Shown in pieces: positions 1 through 13,900 of a DNA stretch of 64,000 nucleotides; position 1 is the stretch's first letter, and each line of letters begins with the position of its first letter. The notes below the pieces were generated by a model, which saw nothing but the letters and a program-made list of their open reading frames with translations, ran no database searches and was not told where the DNA came from. The translations under genes and the position numbers were made by a program. Origin of the DNA: Apostichopus japonicus (lineage: Eukaryota; Echinodermata; Holothuroidea; Aspidochirotida; Stichopodidae); NCBI RefSeq assembly GCF_037975245.1, contig NC_092573.1, positions 15,984,265 through 16,048,264 of the forward strand, written 5' to 3'.

Positions 1-84
1 TCGAAAGTTGATATTTTTCAAGAATACGTGCAGCAACCAAGAGGCTACCAAGTATGGCATGACCCAATTGTGGTGTCGGATACC

Positions 85-330
85 TGTAAACAAACTTCTT
101 CACTCAGTAGTAAACAATTTTCGTACGCTGTTCCTGGCAGACCTAAACTTAAAGAGGCCGAAATGGCATCAATTGACCTAATTTTGCACCATTTGTGCAC
201 TCTAACTTAATAGCCACAAAGAAATAGATTTTGTTTGATAACATATGAAGAAAGATGTTCTCCCGACGCTTTTCGACACTTTTCCACAAGGAGAACATTA
301 GGCGGATTGATGTACACTGTATGTGGAGTA
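85..330 (+). repeat. Sequence also present at 26373-26600
   Basis: tgtaaacaaacttcttcact through cgtacgctgttcctgg and on to gataacatatgaa...gcggattgatgta occurs again at 26373-26600 in the same orientation with moderate divergence. The region before the receptor start may include its promoter or 5' exon, but this was not shown. Confidence 0.7.
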
Positions 331-1846
331 CGCCGCCACAAGCCTTTGATTTTTTAGGGAAATTCCCAAATGACGTAATTACACAGCACAGTAACCACCA
401 TATTGCTAATACTTCGTGCAAGTAGAGGGTGTAAAGTCTGTTTATTAAACGAATAATCAACTTGCCGTACTTAACACAATGTTTGCTCTTGTTTCAAAAT
501 AATTACATAGTCTTAAATGTCACGCCGTATCGTTTACGAATCGAAGAAATATATCAGGTAGGCCAAGTAAAACGTGGGTGTAAGTGAAAAAGAAATGCTT
601 AACTTGAAACTGAAAGGCTAAGCAATAACAGTAAGTTAGGCATAGAACTAGACATAAGCCTATGTCTAACAGTAGTAGCCTATAAAGTGATGCCTTTAAA
701 ACACATGGTTATTTTACATTCAGTACTGTAATGATGGTGCAGGTGTTATGATAGCCAAAATGGCAGAATAAACCCCAATGTTTGGAAAATTTGGCTTCTT
801 TAATGATCATGCAGCTGTTTTATTTCCCAGTTGGATTAGATACATGTTACCAATGATGGAGAATCTCATAATGAGTCATCTCCCACTGACACTAGCAGTT
901 CTTGTCTTAGCCTATTTGGCACCCAACCTGTTTTTCATTAACTTTTAACTAGGCCTATGGGGTTATAGAGGTAGATATGATCAACCTTTGACCCACAGCT
1001 CAATTGCCATCTTGGTGGTACAGTACGTCAGATGAATTTGTCCCTAGTCTAGGCAGAAAATTTGGTCGTCCGATAATACCAACAAGTATATTTAAGCATG
1101 GCGTAACCAGTGTACTGTCAGACAGTACACTGATTGTTTTGTCTTTAACGGTGACTACAACAGTGACTGTTATTGAACAAGTTTAGAACTGGAAACCCTA
1201 ACCTGTGTAGGACCCTGCTAATATCACTGAGTACATTTTGACATTGTTTGGCAAATTTGCCAAGTCTTAGTTTTCTGAAACTAGTCGTCCGTCGAACAAA
1301 CTGGAAGGAGCAATGTGGTTGTCCTAAGGAAATTTGGTCATATTGGACAATCAGACAAATGTTAAAAATTTGCCCTGCCATATCAGACTCAAGGCTTGTT
1401 ATTTTACAGGTTGTTCTTCCAAGCATTATAATCCTCTTCATGCTAGTACCACATGTACATCTGTGAAACTCTAGCATTAAGTAGTGGGAGAATATTTCTG
1501 TTTGGCCAACTGTAATCAAAAGAAATTTCTCATAAGTGGAGGCATATCATCTCCAAAAATGACAGCACACAAGTTTAATGCAACCCAAAGTACTGGTCCC
1601 AATAGTTAAGAGACAGAAAACACCAATGGGCAAACAGAAAATCTCTCTGTGACTTGAGGTTGCAGCAATTGTTTACCCTCCACAGGAAAAAACATTCCAG
1701 CAGAAAGCATGCAGCCACTGCTAGTTAAATCCATGTCCTGAAGTTTTCTTGCTCATAGCACACTTACATCAATTACGGATCAATTATGTCTGATGACTTC
1801 ATTCTGTGCTCCTCATTATCTTTTTATTTTTGTCATTAATTTACAG
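331..1846 (+). other. Upstream region of the receptor gene
   Basis: AT-rich, with only short unsupported frames. A 5' non-coding exon must lie here or further upstream because an acceptor precedes the start codon, but none could be chosen. Confidence 0.4.
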
Positions 1847-1857
1847 ACTCAAGCCTG

Positions 1858-1923
1858 ATGTGGAAAACTGCTCTAGTTTTATTTCAAGCCATCCTCCTGC
1901 AAGTTGTTGCACAAGAAGAACAG
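1858..1923 (+). CDS. TNFR-like exon 1: start codon and signal peptide
   Basis: The exon encodes MWKTALVLFQAILLQVVAQEEQ minus the last few residues as a classic signal peptide: one Lys, then a hydrophobic core, then small residues at a likely cleavage point near VVA-QE. The donor is CAG|GTACAT. A 3' splice site (ttacag, ending at 1846) lies 11 bases before the ATG, so the start codon sits in an internal exon and a non-coding 5' exon lies further upstream, unidentified. The exon ends in phase 0 and joins cleanly to 3146. Confidence 0.75.
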
Positions 1924-4900
1924 GTACATTGAAATGAAATTTATCCAAACTCTGTGAGAAATGTGGGTATTATTCTATGATCGTTACTAAAGGAGGATAG
2001 GGTGTTGAGTTAAACCTTGAAAATAAGAATGTCAACGTTTACAAGCAAACTCCGCTGTTCGCACACCTGATTGTAAGATTGCCACGCACAATCTTTTCAG
2101 AGTTTGACAAACAAACTTGGATATTGGTCTGAACATCACATTTCCAAGATATCTTACAGGTTTTGTACACCTTTAAATAAATGTTTGATAGTGCTGATTA
2201 TGACCAGAAACACAGTAATTTAAGCCTTAAATCATCTGGATCATGTCAGCATTTCTTCCTAATAAAACCCTCAAATTTCTAGTACAGTCACTTAGTGAGA
2301 GCAGAGTGCCATCATCCTCTTTATTCCTGGGTATAGTAAATCATGGGTTTGTATTTCTTCCTAATAAAACCCTCAAATTTCTAGTACAGTCACTTTGTGA
2401 GAGCAGAATGCCATCAAAGCGAAGTAAAGAACATATCAATAACATGACATGGTTATAAACATGTTACTTTATAAAATTGTTGCTATTGTCTTTTACATTT
2501 TATGCTTTATTGGTTCTACAGTATATATTTAATATTTAGGTTTTTGTTACTATTTGTTTTTAGGTTTCACATTTGTAAAGTGCTTTGAGCAGCTTTGTTG
2601 ATTATGCGCTATATCAATATTACTTATTATTATGGTTGTTTGGGTCATCAGTACAACATGCAGAGTGTCGGACTTAATTGGGCGACGATTGTGTTTAGGA
2701 TATGCAGAAGTTTCATGAAGGTTTTGTAGAACATAGAGACTGAAATAATAAAATATACAACTAGACATATTTAGTAACAATATTAACATTCATAATATTG
2801 TATTAAGTTGTGGCGGTCCGCACCAATACCTCTTAATAGCATTGAGATGAAACAGCATAGTCTTTGAGTGAACATGTGTATGATCAGTTTTTCATTCAAA
2901 ATGTTGAAGTATTAACTACTGAACTAGGTACGTTTCTTTAACCTAAAATTGGGCTGATAGATATTAATGATAATCACAAAATTTGGAGGTAAGTTTGTCT
3001 AGCATCAATCAATGTATAAAGGTGATTTTCAGTACACTAAGGCATAAAACAAAGCCTATTGATGAGGTAGGCCTACTCTTTGTTAGGGCATGGAGGGCCT
3101 CCATGGTTTAATAGGGTAAATCTTCTTTGTATTCCTCTTGGCCAGATTCAATGCGTTGGTTCTGATGTGTTTCGTACCAGTAATGGTTCCTGCAGTTCTT
3201 GCCAGTCCTTGTCATGTCCTGAGGGCTATGAACCTAACCAGGTGAGCAAAGTTCAGAGTTTGTTTTTATATCTTTCAAGAATCTGTTCAGAGGATGGAAA
3301 AGAGACTTAAAGAAAAGTTCAGAGGTCAATCAGAATCGATGGATTTCTCTATATCAGTGACAAAATGGCTAGGAAACGTTTTCACCTTTTTCAGAATGGA
3401 TTTTAAGTTTGGCAGGATGGTGACAATCATATGTTTTGTTATGACCCTAGCCAAAGATATGAGCAGTTCAGGTTAATGAACTGAGCAAACCACCCCTTTG
3501 CTATCAACTTCCAAACCAGTGGCGTCGCCAAGGGGGAAAACCTAGTGCCCCCCCCCCGAGTGCCCCCCATCTGAGATTTGGGTTGGTAAAAAATATATAT
3601 ATATTTTGTTATATTCAACTCCCATCATCTGAGTTGGTTTTCATAAGGACAAAGAAGCACAGTAATTCGTATTTTCTTCAAATGAGCTGCGAAAAAAAGA
3701 AAAAGTTTATCCTTGACCGTCGGGTATCGAAGTCGTAACCCGCGCCATCACAACAGGTGTCGATATTTACATTGAATGTGTCAGTGCTCACGCCATACCA
3801 GCGGCTATACACGTCCGCTTCGCGAGCTACATGACTCATCGTTCAAAACAATGAATTTAATAATAGATAAAACGAGAAAGACAAGAAAGGAGTCGGGGGT
3901 CATGCACACATTAATTCAACAAATGTAGGTTCTATTGATAGGGTTAGGCATAATATCGACAGCATGTGGTTCATATCCTCTGCAAAATTCTGCGCGTTGT
4001 TAAAATCATTACCTCAAAAATAGCAATTTCTGGAGATATCTTCAGATTGAATTTAGCATCAAATGTGGCACCATTTTGCATCTAGCCCATCCTCCCCAGA
4101 CTGTAAAGTCTGTGACGCCACTGTTCCAAAAGTTTACAATTATTTCCAGTTAAACATTAATGTGCAGCAGTTACGTAACACTAACTAATTTCTGTTGTTT
4201 TACAATCTTTGCAGAATTGCGGCAATGGCTTACCATTGGAAGGAGGTCACTGTGTTCAGTGTATAAACTCCGGCAAATTTTCTAAATATGGAGACAGATG
4301 CTACCCATGTAGCATATGTGTTGAAAGAGTGGTTGCTGTTAGATGCAATGGTGTGAATGACACAGTCTGTGGAGATACATGCAATGTAGGGTAAGCTATC
4401 ATAGAAATGAACATGAAGGTATTTGATAAAAGAAACTTAAGGATGGTATATTGCAGAATTGAATTCAGCTTCTAAGGCTATAATTGAAGGGTTGCCATTT
4501 TATCAATTCAGTTGTGCTTTCCTATTATTTTTCTTTCATAAACTTTGTACTGTCATATTGAGGGTTAAATTAATACTTTGGAATTTCTGCTGATATATGG
4601 AGATTGTATCTCAAGGATGCAAGAACATTATGTGGAAATGCCAAACTATTGTATTAATTAAATCACTTCATAACTATTCATTGATTAACTAGTAAACTCT
4701 TTCTTCTAATATATGGGATGGTCTCCATGTCAGATTTTTGCTTAAGTATTATTGGCTACTTGCCATAGGCAGGCAAATAACCTATGTACCTGTAGTCAAG
4801 TTTGTGTGTATGTGATGCCCACGAAATCTCAAAAATGATGTATATCCAGAACTTGAACATCAATGGAGCTCATACATGCAAGGTAGGATAGTCTTATGTA

Positions 4901-7900
4901 CTGTAGTATTAAGTTTCACGCAATTTGGTGTAGGTCACCAGGGGTCAAAACTTGAAATCCTTATGAACAAAATATGTCCAGATAGGAAACTTTATTGGCT
5001 CTCATATTTTGCATATGGCTTCCCTAATTATGAGTACAAGTGTGGAGGTACAAAGGTCATTTGGGGTCATGAAACCTTATGAACACAAACATTGTAAATA
5101 TGATATCCCAAGATAGGTTACATTACATAGCTCATATTTGGCATGTGTCTTATTATAGTGAGTACAAGAACCCGATTAGTTTGGGTGGAGGTCAAAGGTC
5201 ATGTGGGGTCAGCAGAGGTCCAAATGTCAAATATTAAAAGTACTTTATCTTGAGAACTTTACCTTCAAAAGCGATTATATATGCATGGTTGATTACCAAA
5301 ATGATAAGTAAAATTGCTCCATAATTTGGTATAGGTGAAATTTCATTTAAGGAGTGCAGAAGTCAAACCCTACAAAAATCAGGTCTCAAATGAAAATGTA
5401 AAACATACGCTGAATTTACGTCCCCATATGTAGTAGAACCTTCTTGCTGTTTTAGGTGGAGGTCAAAGGTAGGCTTAGGTACATGCAGTATGAACTGCAG
5501 CCAGTGTTAACCTGTAAGGTACTCTTCTGCTGCATATGTAATGTATTTAAAGGCAAGTAACCACTGAGAGGGGTTCCCCTCTACTGAGAGGGGTTCCCCT
5601 CTGGTTTATTTATGTGTTCAAACTCCATCAAACATGAATATTAAGTGATTGTTGTAGAATATGATATCAATTGTCTCATGCTATCTATCTAGGAACATGA
5701 CATATTCTATCTATCAGAGAAGCACAGTAAACATCTAAGGAACTACCATACTGCAGTTATGAATGGGCGGATACTGGACTCATGTAATCAAACTTTTACT
5801 CAACTGTCCATTAATGTACATGTATGCAATAGATAGCATGGGGTTTGATACCACTGTAGTACATATGATTGACTTCCTAGGCATTCTCATCTCTGCAGAT
5901 ATTTTCAAGAAGGGAACAGGTGTATCAGCTGTAGTCTGCACCTTAACCCAGACCAACATGAGGAGTGTGCTTCTTCCACAGTGAGATTTGTCAAAGGTCA
6001 GTTGATATACCTATTGCACACTGGTGACATACTCATCAGGTTCTTTGGTGCGAGTTAGTCATGAAAGATCTTAGCAGGATTTATTATGTTGCAAATGGTT
6101 ACTGGTCATGCTTTTATACTTAGCATTCAGTGGTGTGATTAAAATTGAGAAATATGTAGTTTGCAGTTTCTCTCAAAATTCACAAGAGAGGTCAAAGTAT
6201 GAAAACATAATAAACATGACAATTTAAACTAAAATTTAGATTAGCTTAATACCTGCTATGTGCATCCACCTTGGTGATTACTGAAACCCTTTTGTATTCC
6301 ATGTAGGTCAAGGGTCACTTGAGATCACAGCCCCAAATTCTTGGCAACTTAGAAACTAAAAATTTGGATGAATATTCATATTGGCATGAAGTGGATGGCA
6401 AAGTAAATTTAGTGCCACACAAATCAATCGGACAGAAAGATGACTGATTGTGGTCTCAGGAGTCATAATTTAGATATATACTTACATATATATAATTTAA
6501 TATGAAATATGCTGGACATCACTGATTGAGACTCTCCAGTTAATGTAAAACTCAAAGGACCATCTTAGAGAGACAAACACAAGGAGAAGATTAATTATCC
6601 CACATTAAAGTCAATAATCCAAAACTGTAAAATGAGGCTTTCAATAAAAATTATGTGAGACTCAGTTGAGATTAAACCTTAAAACTGTTTTAAACATCTT
6701 TAGAAGGGATCGAAACTTGGACTCATTCTTAGTATTATGGGCATACCCCACTTTGATTGCAAGAAACCTTTGTTATTAGAGTAGGTCAAAGGTCACTTGA
6801 GACCAGGCATAGTTTGCATATCAAAACACTGTAAACCAATACCTGAAGAATCTATAATTTTGATGCATCTTAAACTTAGTATGTGTACTTCCCATATTAA
6901 ATATAACAGTTTAGAGGTCATTTGAGGTCATCCGGAGTACAAATGTGAGTAGTTCTCAAGAAATGAAACTTGGATGGATCTCATTGTTAGTGTTTGCATA
7001 CTTCATATTGAGTGCAGAAGTCTTTACAGTAGTTCACATTGTCACTGCCTTAATATTGTTTTCTTTGCTACACAGATGAAGACCCAACTATTCAGTTATC
7101 ATCAAAATCTGAAGAGGAGCTGATGAAGCAGTCACCTTTCGTTGTTTACGTCGTTCTGTTCCTTTGCATCGTCCTAATTTTCCTGTTACTTATTTTGTGT
7201 TATTGCTGTTGTAAGTATTACATAAACTTCTCTTGTAATTGAGTAATTTGAATGATGATTGTTCATCTAGCCATAATGCAATGGCTGTTTAACTACCATC
7301 GATTGCTAGATATGAAAGTGAAATGTATTGTGACATCCAACATCAATGGTGGTGATTTTGGTGATATTTTTGAAAGGTGAATAATTGCTTGATTGTGGCA
7401 TGGTTTCTATTTATTAGTACTACCACAAGCAGTCAAGCCATACCTGCAAAGAAAATTTTTTCGTATAGAGAAAAAAAGAACAAAACAAAATTAAAAAAAG
7501 ATCATAGTTCTAGGCTTTCAGCTAAGACTGATTAAGAAAGTGTGATTGACCATGTGTGTATGTGAGTGAGCAAAAAAAATGTGTGTTACAGTGAACTCCT
7601 CCTAAGACCGTAAGTCCGATCGAGTTCAAACTTCGAGGTTAGTTGCCTGACCATGTAAACTTGTGCTTGCCAGATTTATGACATAATAGTTCAAAGGTCA
7701 AGAAACCTAAAAATTGGTTTATAGTCATTTCCAGCTTGTCAGCATGTAGGAAAAAGTCATTTAACCACACAATATGTAGAGAATGATGGGAACAATGTTA
7801 AAATAGGACAAGTTTAGGGTCAGGGTGAAAGGTCAATTGAGGTCAACGGTCAAAATTGTGCAAAAAAATTTGTTCTAAAGTCCTATCAAGACCGTTAGTC

Positions 7901-10900
7901 CAATCAAGTTCAAATTTGGAGGGTAGGTTCCCGACCAAGTAAAGTCGTGCCTGCATGATTAATGACGTCAAAAGTTTAGAGGTTAAAGGTCAAAGGTCAA
8001 GAAATTTAAAGTTGAATTAAGCCATTTTCTGCTTGTCAACATGTAGTATGAAACAATGAAATCACTCAATATGGAGATAATGTTGAGAAAAATACTAGAA
8101 TATTCCTTTTTGCATGTTGAATGTTAGGTTAAAAGGACAATATAAATTAGATGTGAAATTGGTTCCAACAAACCTTTCTGCTGGTGGTTAGAATAACTTA
8201 ATGCACTGTTGTAATGGCAGGACTGCTGTCCATGACATCACCTTAATGCACTGTTGTAATGGCAGGACTACTGTCCATGACATCATACTTAATGCACTGT
8301 TGTAATGGCAGGACTACTCTCCATGACATCACCTTAATGCACTGTTGTAATGGCAGGACTACTGTCCATGACATCATACTTAATGCACTGTTGTAATGGC
8401 AGGACTACTCTCCATGACATCACCTTAATGTACTGTTGTAATGGCAGGACTACTGTCCATGACATCATCCTTAATGCACTGTTGTAATGGCATGACTACT
8501 GCCATGACATCATACTTAATGCACTGTTATAATGGCAGGACTACTGTCCATGACATCATACTTAATGCACTGTTATAATGGCAGGACTACTGTCCATGAC
8601 ATCATACTTAATGCACTGTTGTAATAGCAGGACTACTGTCAATGACATCACCTTAATGCACTGTTGTAATGGCAGGACTACTGTCCATGACATCATACTA
8701 AATGCACTGTTGTAATGGCAGGACTACTATCCACGACATCATACTTAATGCACTGTTGTAATGGCAGGACTACTGTCAATGACATCACCTTAATGCACTG
8801 TTGTAATGGCAGGATTGCTGTCCATGACATCATACTTAATGCACTGTTGTAATGGCAGGACTGCTGTCCATGATATCATACTGACATCAGACCTCTTCAA
8901 GATCATTTCAGTTCACAGAAATGCAAAATAATTTCCTGTCTGCCAAGGAACTTTGATAGTAGTTTCAATTTCCAATCATATAGTTAAATAAAATGGTTAT
9001 ATTGTTGGTGTAATTGAAAGGTAAAAGATGAAATAGTATCACTCTAGCATGTTTAAAGTCTTCCAAAGTAAAGTTCTTCTCCTTCTTCACAGGCTGTACT
9101 GGAGAGGAACAAGCTTGTTTGAAGTATGGACCCTGTTCCAGGTAACATTTTTCTCCACTTTATTTTTGAGGTGGGTTGTAGAGAAGATCTCATACCAATT
9201 TAGTTGCATCCCAAATACATTCATCAATGAGAGAATTGCCCTGTTTGAAGGAACCTTTTTCTCAGTTAGAAAGAGAACAAATTGAATGCTTGTATCATTG
9301 TTTGCTATATGTTGTATCATATCATTATGTAAAGACATGGTTCTGTGTGTATTAACGTATATCAGTAAAAGAAATCTGTGACAGATGTCCAGTGTCTTTT
9401 GCCAGGACAAGGGCTGAGGCAAATTGCTATTGAACATATTAATGAAGTGTAGCCGGTTTTGACGCCCCCCCCCCATTCATTGCAGTTTTATGGTAATTTG
9501 CCTTAGGTGTGTATGTGGCGAGCTCAAGCTTGTCAACACAATAAGGGTACTTTGACACTAGATCCGGGTCAGATCCCCTGATGTTATCAGACAGTCAAAT
9601 CACCATGAGGTAAACTTATGCATTGATCCAGACGTATTTACACTTGAGTCGTTCCCTGATCCACCCCGCTATTCACCAGATGTTGGTAAAGAACTTGGAT
9701 TGGAAATGTGTCATGCGCAGCCGCGGATCGTGTAGTGCGTAGACTCCAAAACTTTCGTTGTCATGGTTGCATAGCCTTAGGGTGACAATACTACGCTATG
9801 CATGGCCCACAGGCACTCAGTCTACGAAGGAATTACCACATGCATGATACAGGACTGGAACTTCACGCAAGAATGCATGTGACGTAATGAGGTCACCGGA
9901 TATCTCGGGTCACTGTTGGTAGAGGAGTGTTTACATTGCGAAATTGAACTCAATGTTCGGATCAGATCCTGGTCTCTGCCAGCATCAAAATAGGAGGATC
10001 AGATCTGGATCTGAACTGTGTTTTTACTACAGCCGTGATCTTGACGTCTGGATCAAATCCTGACATCAAGATCTGATCCGGATCTAGTGTAAAAGCACCC
10101 TAACTCCAGAAGTAAATGATGACTGATATTGATACTGAGGTCACAAGTGTCAGTCGTTAAGTGACCAATAAGTGGATATATAGCTTATAAATACTTGACT
10201 GGTTGTACTAGAAAGTATTCCATTCAGAATTTGTATTATTTTATACTGATATTAATTTTTCACAATGACTGCTTGGCAAGTAACTGTAAGTAAATGTTTC
10301 AATGTGATGGTGAAGAAAAATAATTCAATTTAATAGACCTTGTTAAAGAGTTGAGAATATGCATATTGGCTTTCAGAAAAACGATAGAGAATTTATAAAG
10401 GCCTATATAGTCAATAAAAGTAGTGATAAGCTTTGTTTTGTCTACCTCTGAAGCATCTCCTGCTAGGATCTAAATGTTAGGCCCTCTCCCAATTTCAGGA
10501 AAGTAACCCAGACTACACAGTGTGTGTGTTCACAATCAGGACAGTGTTCAGGCAGAACTGATCTGTGATCATGACAACCAAACAAGTCATGAGGATTGGT
10601 TCTTGATTTGTCGAAAATATTGTAAAAACCAATAACTTTAAGAGTACATTTTGCATCAAGCTCATACTTGGTACGTATCTGCCTTGGTGAGTACAAGAAC
10701 TCTATTGGAGGTTTCAGGTCAACATAGAGTAAACCTGAACACATTGTAAACAGCATAACTCACTAAGTGAAACTTGGATAAAGTTCATACTTTGTATGTA
10801 GATGCGCCTTGTAGGAAACAAAAGATTTGTAACTATGTTTCACTAGAACTATTTTGCTTATCTCTTGAAGAATGAAATATTCTGCTGTGTTTATCCAACA

Positions 10901-13900
10901 GGAGAGAGAGAGACATTGATTTTGAGATTCAGCCTGAAGAAGCTCTTTTACAGCAAAGTGGGCAAGCTGATGAGGGGAATGTGCAGTAAGAATCATAATC
11001 CTTGACATTTTGTTAGTTTGTAGTTTGCATTGCTCTTAAATGGTGCTGTTCATTAACTGCAACTATGGAATCATCATGTGTGTGTGTCTGGGTGTTTATA
11101 TGTGTGTCTGTGTGATGCCCTGCTTGTATACAACTTACCTCATACACAGTATGCAGGTACCTCACATTGTGTAGATTAACCTATTATGTTTGCTAGAAGT
11201 CAAAGGTCATCAGAGATCAAAGTTTAAGAAACTTTTAAAAAACAAAATCCGAAGAAGGTTATCTTAGATGAATCCCAGCTGTTCTATGCGGATGTCATAT
11301 TGAGTAGATGAACCCTATTTTTGATTCTTTGCCAGAGGCAAAAGGAATCCATGCTATGGTGATGGCCCATGTGTGCATGAATGTGACACATTTGGCTTGT
11401 AAACATGATAACTCAAAAAGCATGTGTTACATTTACTTCAAACTTGGTATTTTGATGCATCATAGTAAGTACAAGATTTTTTCAAGAGTTTTTGATAGAG
11501 GTCAAAGGTAATCTGAGGTCATCAGATGTGAAAAATTTATAAACATGATAACTTCCTAAGTAAATCTTGTATGAACTTCCTATTCAGTGTATAGGTCCAT
11601 CTTAAGTCATAAGTTTAAGAACACTGTGTGTTAAGTACAGCCCAAAGGTCAATATAGATCAAAGTCTGGAAACCTTGTAAGCACTTAAACTACAAAAGTA
11701 CAGCTTGGAGGAACTTCATGCATAGCATATGGATCCCTCTTAGTAAGTGGAGTATTCCTATTGCATTTCATTGAGGTCAAAGATCATTCAAAGTCAGTAG
11801 AGGTCATAGTCTAAAAACCTTGTAAAACACATGGTAACTCCAACAGTAAAGCCTATTGATATTGATCCATCTTAGTGATCACGAGATCCCTATAGTTCTT
11901 TTCAGAGGTCAGTGATCACCTAAAGCCAACACAAAGCAAAAGTTGAAGAAAAACTTGTTAATATGATAACCCCATAAGTAAAGCTTGCATGAATTTCATA
12001 TTTAGATTGTGACTCCACTATTAGATTTACAAGAACCAGATAGTTTTTGTATGGGTCAAAGGTAGTTTGCTCAAATTTTGTATGTAGATGCGCCTTGGTA
12101 GAAAACAGTCTGAAAACTTTGTAACAGTATTACTCACACACTGAAAGTTGGATGAAGCTCACATGTTATATGTACATGCCCCTTAGTGAGTACAAGGAAC
12201 CTTTTGATATAAATGGCGTACAAAGGTCATTTGTGGTCAATTAACATTGGTCAAACGTGCAAATTTTGTAAACAAAAGATTTGTAGCTATGTTTCACAAG
12301 AACTGTTTTGCTTATCTCTTCAAGAATGAAATTTTCTGCTGTGTTTAACCAACAGGAGAGAGGAAGTAATTGATGTTGAACGTCAGCAAGAAATAGCTCT
12401 TCTACAGCAAAATGGGCAAGCTGATGAGGGGAATGTGCAGTAAGAATCATAATCCTTGACATTTTGTTAGTTTGTAGTTTGCATTGCTCTTAAATGGTGC
12501 TGTTCATTAACTGCAACTATGGAATCATCATGTGTGTGTGTCTGGGTGTTTATATGTGTGTCTGTGTGATGCCCTGCTTGTATACAACTTACCTCATACA
12601 CAGTATGCAGGTACCTCACATTGTGTAGATTAACCTATGATGTTTACTAGAAGTCAAAGGTCATCAGAGATCAAAGTTTAAAAATCTTTCTAAAACAATA
12701 TCCGAAGAAGGTTATCTTAGATGAATCCCAGCTGTTCTATGCGGATGTCATAATGAGTAGATGAACCCTATTTTTGATTCTTTGCCAGAGGCAAAAGGAA
12801 TCCATGCTATGGTGATGGCCCATGTGTGCATGAATGTGACACATTTGGCTTGTAAACATGATAACTCAAAAAGCATGTGTTACATTTACTTCAAACTTGG
12901 TATTTTGATGCATCATAGTAAGTGCTTGAAATATGCAGTCTTACAGTGAATATCCTGATATGAAATGTGGCAAGGAATCACTAAGCCATTTGGCTTTCTG
13001 GTTCTTTTAGAAGTCAAAGGAAATTTGAGGTCAGCAAAGTTTTCAAACTTTCTAAACATACCATCTCAGGAAAGAAAACTTGAATCTCATAGCATATATG
13101 AGTAATGAATAAAACAATGCTGCATAATATTTAGTTGAAGTCAATGATGTAATTTCATGTCTAGTTAACATATCTAGTTTCCAAATATATGCAACTAATT
13201 TTATCCATGAAACCTTATCACATGTTTGCATTGATTCCAGGTGTTTGTATTGTTCCCTTTTGACCTCAATTTGAGCTTGATGGATGCCCAATAGAATATA
13301 CCATTGTTGCTATTTGGCTCTGCAGTAGTCTATAAGTGGTATTGTGAAAGTTTGTTACTCTATATCTTTGCCAGTATAGCCTTGGTTGTCTTGCATGGTA
13401 AGAGGGAGCTTATAAACAGCAGGTGTGATTAAAGCCATGCTGATGTATTTTACTGCCATGTCCATTTGCACTGTGGCAAAGCTTTTCAGGCAAACATGGT
13501 TATTTACTGAGGCAATTCAGCTTGTTGATTTAGTTATATGTACATGAGATGGAATGCATTGTAAAGTTAAGAATGACTTTTAACATAGACCTCAGATGGA
13601 CTCCTTCCTTGTTGATTTAGTTATATGTACATGAGATGGAATGCATTGTAAAGTTAAGAATGACTTTTAACATAGACCTCAGATGGACTCCTTCCTTGTT
13701 GATTTAGTTATATGTACATGAGATGGAATGCATTGTAAAGTTAAGAATGACTTTTAACATAGACCTCAGATGGACTCCTTCCTTGTTGATTTAGTTATAT
13801 GTACATGAGATGGAATGCATTGTAAAGTTAAGAATGACTTTTAACATAGACCTCAGATGGACTCCTTCCTTGTTGATTTAGTTATATGTACATGAGATGG

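Larger units (their letters stand above)
10816..12924 (+). repeat. Segmental duplication, 655-bp arms, carrying exon 7
   Basis: 10816-11470 and 12270-12924 are direct copies offset by 1454 bp. Each contains the 84-nt exon and about 480 bp of following intron. The intron part is almost identical, while the first part of the exon is clearly diverged. Confidence 0.9.

Noticed and set aside
5763-5984. 73-codon frame overlapping receptor exon 4
   Set aside because: It is in a different frame from the cysteine-rich coding sequence and lacks splice or homology support.
8197-8880. CRISPR array
   Set aside because: Units are contiguous 45-47-bp repeats without unique spacers, inside an intron of an animal gene.
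11308-11511. Frame MNPIFDSLPEAKGIHAMVMA..., found twice (also 12761)
   Set aside because: Intronic sequence copied by the exon 7 segmental duplication; no splice support and the two copies diverge at the end.
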